Shown here: positions 44,386 through 47,757 of the stretch, piece by piece | Layout: every line of letters starts with the position of its first letter | How positions within the stretch are numbered: position 1 is the first letter of the stretch | Source: JADZAA01 sp039810485 | GTDB taxonomy: Bacteria > Bacteroidota > Ignavibacteria > Kapaibacteriales > UBA961 | Assembly: GCA_039810485.1 (NCBI GenBank) | Contig: JBDHXA010000009.1 | Location: 1-47,757, forward strand | DNA length: 47,757 nt | Direction: 5' to 3' | The notes under the pieces: model-generated | Told to the model about the DNA's origin: nothing | The model's database searches: none | The model's input: only the letters and a program-made list of their open reading frames with translations | Translations under genes and position numbers: made by a program

Positions 44386-45714
44386 TTAGGATTTTGATTT
44401 GTGAGCTGCTCCCATTTGAGCAAAGAGTTCGCCGAGTTTGCGCGCTATTTCATCGGCTAATTCTCCGCGAATATTAACAGGATTAGCCAAGTATTCTGAT
44501 ACAGCAAGCTTAACTTTTTCCTTTATCATTTCTGAATTGCCTTCTACCAATGCGCTAGCAAGAGTGTGCATATCTTTGGACACATCTTCAAGCGTGCCCA
44601 ATTGACTGCGATTGGCATCTTCCATTTTCTTTAACATTTTGTCCATGCGTTCTTCTTCTTGAGTATAAACCAATGTAAATGCCAAAAGAGCAAGCATAGA
44701 TCCTTCAAGGAAAATTGCGCCTAAAATTAACGATGGGCGTGTAGGAGGAATAAATTTCAAACCGCGAACGCCGATGACAACAATAAGAATAGCCGCGCCG
44801 CCATAAGCAGCGCCCGTAACATTATTAGCATATTTTTCTGTAAAGTGGTGCGACATATACAGTCGAAGCCCTTTCATAAACTGCAAATGATTGCGACTAT
44901 ATTCTTGTGCAGAAATTACATCTTCTATCTCTTGTTGTACGAAGTCCGAGAAAAACTCGGTAATACGCATATTAATCACTTCTTTACGAAACTCTACAAT
45001 ATCGGTATCATCATGTAATAAATCAGAAAGTTCTATATGACGATGCGCGCCATGCTGCTCGCCTTGTTCGGTACGCTGCCATATTATATCGAATGCAGTT
45101 GCGATTGTTTTGCGCGCTGACTCATCAGCAGACATAGCGCTAAGTTTATTGTCCGGCATTGTGAGAATATCAACAACACTATCGCTGAATCCGGTCTGAA
45201 GACGAATTTTTGCTTTTGTATGAGTAATTTCACGGTCGACCTTGTTGGCCATAACGCCAATTGATGAAGGTAGAATCAAGGTTAAAAGCATTGAAAGAGA
45301 TGCTCCTAATACTGCGGCAAGAATGCTCACAGCCATAATTGGCTCAAGAACAATTGCTTCCTCGCCAAGCTTTGGCGCTTTTACAACCCATTCGCTGCTT
45401 TCTTTAACATAGCCGTCGTTTTCAAGCGTACGGTGGCGACTTGTAAAGTCGAATATATAATCAGTTTTAATCACCCCTTTCATTTTGCCGTTATAGACAG
45501 CTGATTCATTGGCTTTCTCAGCCAACACACCGTCAATTCGAGGCAATTTTACACCATCGGGAGAGAACAATGATACAACCATTGCTTCCATTGCTTTTGG
45601 AATGATAAACTGATAGAATCCAAAAGTAAATGTCGCAAATAATATTAGTAATACTAAGTAATGCTGAAAACCAGTTTTGGCTTCGTGATGCCCCGGAACT
45701 TCTTTTGCCGTCAT
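44386..45714 (-). CDS. Four-TM membrane protein of unknown family (paralogue of the protein at 14333-15322)
   Basis: I do not recognise this 442-residue protein. It has an N-terminal TM helix (about 17-38), an extracytoplasmic domain, a second TM (about 122-146) followed by VDREI, a cytoplasmic domain of about 140 residues, then two TM helices (about 297-315 and 327-350) with GVRGLKFIPP between. The C-terminal 90 residues are charged and amphipathic (KKMEDANRSQLGTLEDVSKDM ...), probably helical. Residues around 275-350 match the protein at 14333-15322, with RGLKFIPP identical and FTEKYANNV against FTVQYSNAV. A strong AAGGAG lies nine bases before the ATG. A terminator follows, so it is a single-gene unit. 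Confidence 0.85.
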   Translation of the reverse strand: MTAKEVPGHHEAKTGFQHYLVLLILFATFTFGFYQFIIPKAMEAMVVSLFSPDGVKLPRIDGVLAEKANESAVYNGKMKGVIKTDYIFDFTSRHRTLENDGYVKESSEWVVKAPKLGEEAIVLEPIMAVSILAAVLGASLSMLLTLILPSSIGVMANKVDREITHTKAKIRLQTGFSDSVVDILTMPDNKLSAMSADESARKTIATAFDIIWQRTEQGEQHGAHRHIELSDLLHDDTDIVEFRKEVINMRITEFFSDFVQQEIEDVISAQEYSRNHLQFMKGLRLYMSHHFTEKYANNVTGAAYGGAAILIVVIGVRGLKFIPPTRPSLILGAIFLEGSMLALLAFTLVYTQEEERMDKMLKKMEDANRSQLGTLEDVSKDMHTLASALVEGNSEMIKEKVKLAVSEYLANPVNIRGELADEIARKLGELFAQMGAAHKSKS

Positions 45715-46204
45715 AAATAAGCGCTCCTTCGAAAAAAGTAAAAGGGTGTAATTATTATTAATTTATAGTTGTCAAATTGAAGTTTTATTTGATTAATAAC
45801 TTAATGTCTTGTATTTGTATTTATTTTTAGCGCAATAAACACTAATAGTGGAATACTAGCAAAAATGCAAATATACGGAGAAACAAGACGTATTTTGTAA
45901 TTTTGTATTTATGAGAAGCAAAACTCTTACAGCATCATGTGTTTTATCACCATCCGGCACTATTCGCGGCAGCTCTTTTTTAAGCAGTATTGCACAGCGT
46001 GAAGCGTTGCTTTCCTATCTTTATGCCATGTGGGTAATTCCTTTGCTAGGAAATCCGACTCTTTGCTAATAAATCTTTAATTACATTTTTCTGCTGTATG
46101 CAAACAGTTGCTTCAGTTTGCATGCAACACATATTGTTGCATAGTTATCATAATGTTAATTAAGCAGCCAATATTTTTATAATATAAAAACAGGAATAAT
46201 CATT
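45715..46204. other. Divergent intergenic region with one small ORF
   Basis: About 490 AT-rich bases between the divergent four-TM protein gene and lat. They must carry two promoters. The only coding candidate is the small ORF at 45911-46069. Confidence 0.4.
45911..46069 (+). CDS. Possible small protein, 52 residues, unrecognised
   Basis: An ATG-to-TAA frame (MRSKTLTASCVLSPSG ... PLLGNPTLC) lies in the intergenic gap. Its base composition is less AT-rich than the flanks. No ribosome-binding site is obvious and I know no family, so this may be chance or a relic. Confidence 0.25.
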   Translation: MRSKTLTASCVLSPSGTIRGSSFLSSIAQREALLSYLYAMWVIPLLGNPTLC

Positions 46205-47578
46205 ATGTCCGATGAACAAAATATTAATATGACCGATAGAACGAATTATCAGCCGCGTTTTCACGTTTCTGCCGATGAGGTGTTTACCGTGCTTGGCAAG
46301 CATATTTTGGCTGATGGCTTTAAGCCAATCGTTGACCTCGACAGAAGTAAAGGCAGTTATTTAACAGATAAAGTTACAGGCAAGCGCTATCTCGATATGT
46401 TTACGTGCATTGCTTCCATGCCTATTGGCTGGAATCATCCTAAAATGACAGAACCTGCATTTCTACAGTATCTCGCTCAAGCAGCAGTCAATAAACCTAG
46501 CAATTCCGATTTGTATTCAGAGCAAATGGCTGTATTTATCAAAACCTTTTTTGAGTTGGCAGTTCCCGACTATTTTAAACATGCTTTTTTTATTGAAGGC
46601 GGAGCTTTAGCCGTAGAAAATGCGTTAAAAACAGCAATTGACTGGAAAGTGCGAAAAAATTTTAGGAAAGGATATCAATTTGAGCGCGGTCACCAAATTA
46701 TGCACTTCCGCCGCGCTTTTCACGGGCGTTCGGGCTATACAATGTCGTTGACAAACACCGATCCGACCAAGACTGCATTATTCCCAAAATTTAATTGGCC
46801 TCGCATTCATAATCCGGGCATTCGCTTTCCTCTCAACGACAAAAATCTTGAGCTTGTAAAGCGCGAGGAAGAACTTTCAATCGAACAGATGAAAGCTGCA
46901 TTTGTAGCAAATCCCGACGATATTGCGGGCATTATTATCGAGCCAGTTCAAGGCGAAGGCGGCGACAATCATTTCCGTCGCGAGTTTATGCAAACATTGC
47001 GCGAATTTGCCGATGAAAACGAAGCGCTTTTAATTTTTGACGAAGTGCAAACCGGAATGGGTATTTCTGGTGCTATGTGGGCGCACCAAGCAATCGGAGT
47101 TAATCCTGATATTATGTCGTTCGGAAAAAAATCGCAGGTATGCGGCATTTTAGCGAGCGAGCGTGTTGATAATGAGCCGGAAAACGTGTTCCACACTTCA
47201 AGCCGCATCAATTCTACTTGGGGAGGAAACCTTACGGACATGGTGCGGGTTACGCGCTATCTAGAAATCATTGATGAGGAGCATTTGGTTGATAATGCGC
47301 GCATTATTGGCGGAGTGCTTCAAGAATCGCTTCGAACACTTTCCTTTGATTTTCCAGACTTAGTTTCAAATGCTCGCGGTCTTGGATTATTCTGCGCTTT
47401 TGATTTGCCTTCAGCAGATTTTCGCTCGTCGTTCATCAGCAAATGCTACGAGTATGGACTTATGCTATGGATTTGCGGCGACACATCGGTTCGCTTCCGG
47501 CCACCTCTAAATATTTCCGCCGCGGAAGTGCAAGAGTCAAACGCCATTATTCGCAATGTTCTAAATGAACTGAGATAA
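46205..47578 (+). CDS. lat: L-lysine 6-aminotransferase
   Basis: This PLP class III aminotransferase moves the epsilon amino group of lysine to 2-oxoglutarate, giving 2-aminoadipate semialdehyde. It has 457 residues. The LAT-type signatures are FIEGGALAVENALKTAIDWKVRKN, HFRRAFHGRSGYTMSLTNTDP, LLIFDEVQTGMGISGAMWA, and the PLP lysine at SFGKKSQVCG (Lys308 or Lys309). Its close match to lysine-specific members of the class distinguishes it from ornithine or acetylornithine aminotransferases. No lysine-catabolic neighbour is in view. A terminator follows at 47610. Confidence 0.94.
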   Translation: MSDEQNINMTDRTNYQPRFHVSADEVFTVLGKHILADGFKPIVDLDRSKGSYLTDKVTGKRYLDMFTCIASMPIGWNHPKMTEPAFLQYLAQAAVNKPSNSDLYSEQMAVFIKTFFELAVPDYFKHAFFIEGGALAVENALKTAIDWKVRKNFRKGYQFERGHQIMHFRRAFHGRSGYTMSLTNTDPTKTALFPKFNWPRIHNPGIRFPLNDKNLELVKREEELSIEQMKAAFVANPDDIAGIIIEPVQGEGGDNHFRREFMQTLREFADENEALLIFDEVQTGMGISGAMWAHQAIGVNPDIMSFGKKSQVCGILASERVDNEPENVFHTSSRINSTWGGNLTDMVRVTRYLEIIDEEHLVDNARIIGGVLQESLRTLSFDFPDLVSNARGLGLFCAFDLPSADFRSSFISKCYEYGLMLWICGDTSVRFRPPLNISAAEVQESNAIIRNVLNELR

Positions 47579-47609
47579 TTAACATAAAATTTAAACTATA
47601 TGTTTGAAC

Positions 47610-47645
47610 AGCCCCTGACCTTTATGCAATGTCAGGGGCTTTTTT
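47610..47645 (+). terminator. Rho-independent terminator after lat
   Basis: Arms AGCCCCTGAC (47610-47619) and GTCAGGGGCT (47631-47640) pair perfectly around an 11-base loop and are followed by five T. It lies 32 bases after the lat stop. Confidence 0.95.
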
Positions 47646-47757
47646 CGTCAGTCAGCAAAATATTTATATCGCAGATTCACCAGTGAAGTGCAACGGATGA
47701 AATAAATAAAGAGTTGGTTTAAGTGTCATAGTTCAACAACCCAACGACGAGTTTATC

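Noticed and set aside
47646..47757. Possible insertion-sequence remnant at the right edge
   Set aside because: The minus-strand reading (NYDT-stop-TNSLFISSVALHW) gave a vague resemblance to transposase tails, but it is too short and cut by the window edge.

Overview
The window looks like chromosomal DNA from a member of the Bacteroidota/Chlorobiota (FCB) group. GC is moderate to low (roughly 40% by eye). The evidence is a TonB-dependent receptor paired with a DUF4249 lipoprotein, a PorU-like C25 peptidase and a secreted fibronectin-type-III-like protein with a type IX secretion (T9SS) sorting tail, and a SUF iron-sulfur operon headed by an Rrf2 regulator. Kapabacteria, Ignavibacteria or a related Chlorobiota lineage is my inference. 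No rRNA is present to settle it.

Layout from left to right: the 5' part of ftsH (minus strand, running off the left edge); a DegT/DnrJ/EryC1 sugar aminotransferase overlapping an NrnA-type DHH phosphoesterase; a TPR-membrane-adenylate cyclase sensor; a TonB receptor/DUF4249 operon; an orphan nuoA-nuoB pair followed by a SEDS glycosyltransferase (rodA); a pirin and an SDR oxidoreductase; a four-helix membrane protein of unknown family followed by a STAND-like ATPase/TPR protein with a degenerate P-loop; then housekeeping genes gpsA, secG, ffh and rpsP, a small membrane protein, and two tRNAs (Ser-CGA, Leu-CAG) on the minus strand. Next come a 1085-residue T9SS cargo protein, a MITE copy, an ATP-grasp-like protein, a fused NAD(P)HX epimerase/dehydratase with a VanZ-like protein, and the rrf2-sufB-arsC-like-sufC-sufD-sufS operon. 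A decayed restriction-modification locus follows, in which a second MITE copy interrupts the methyltransferase. The right part has an HPr gene, the large PorU-like peptidase, a paralogue of the unknown membrane family, and an L-lysine 6-aminotransferase ended by a strong terminator.

Most genes are ordinary core functions: envelope protein secretion (SecG, SRP, T9SS), Fe-S assembly, wall elongation and metabolite repair. Four places merit attention. (1) The dead R-M locus: the endonuclease frame runs 312 codons with 13 internal stops and no net indel, and the MITE has a 6-bp target duplication whose removal restores the methylase frame. (2) A pair of paralogous four-TM proteins sharing a GIRGLKFIPP-type motif, one directly upstream of an ATPase that has lost the Walker A lysine. 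(3) A PorU-like peptidase that appears to carry an ILEI/FAM3-like domain. (4) Two palindromes upstream of the rrf2-suf operon that could be operators. I see no CRISPR array, prophage or intact transposase.
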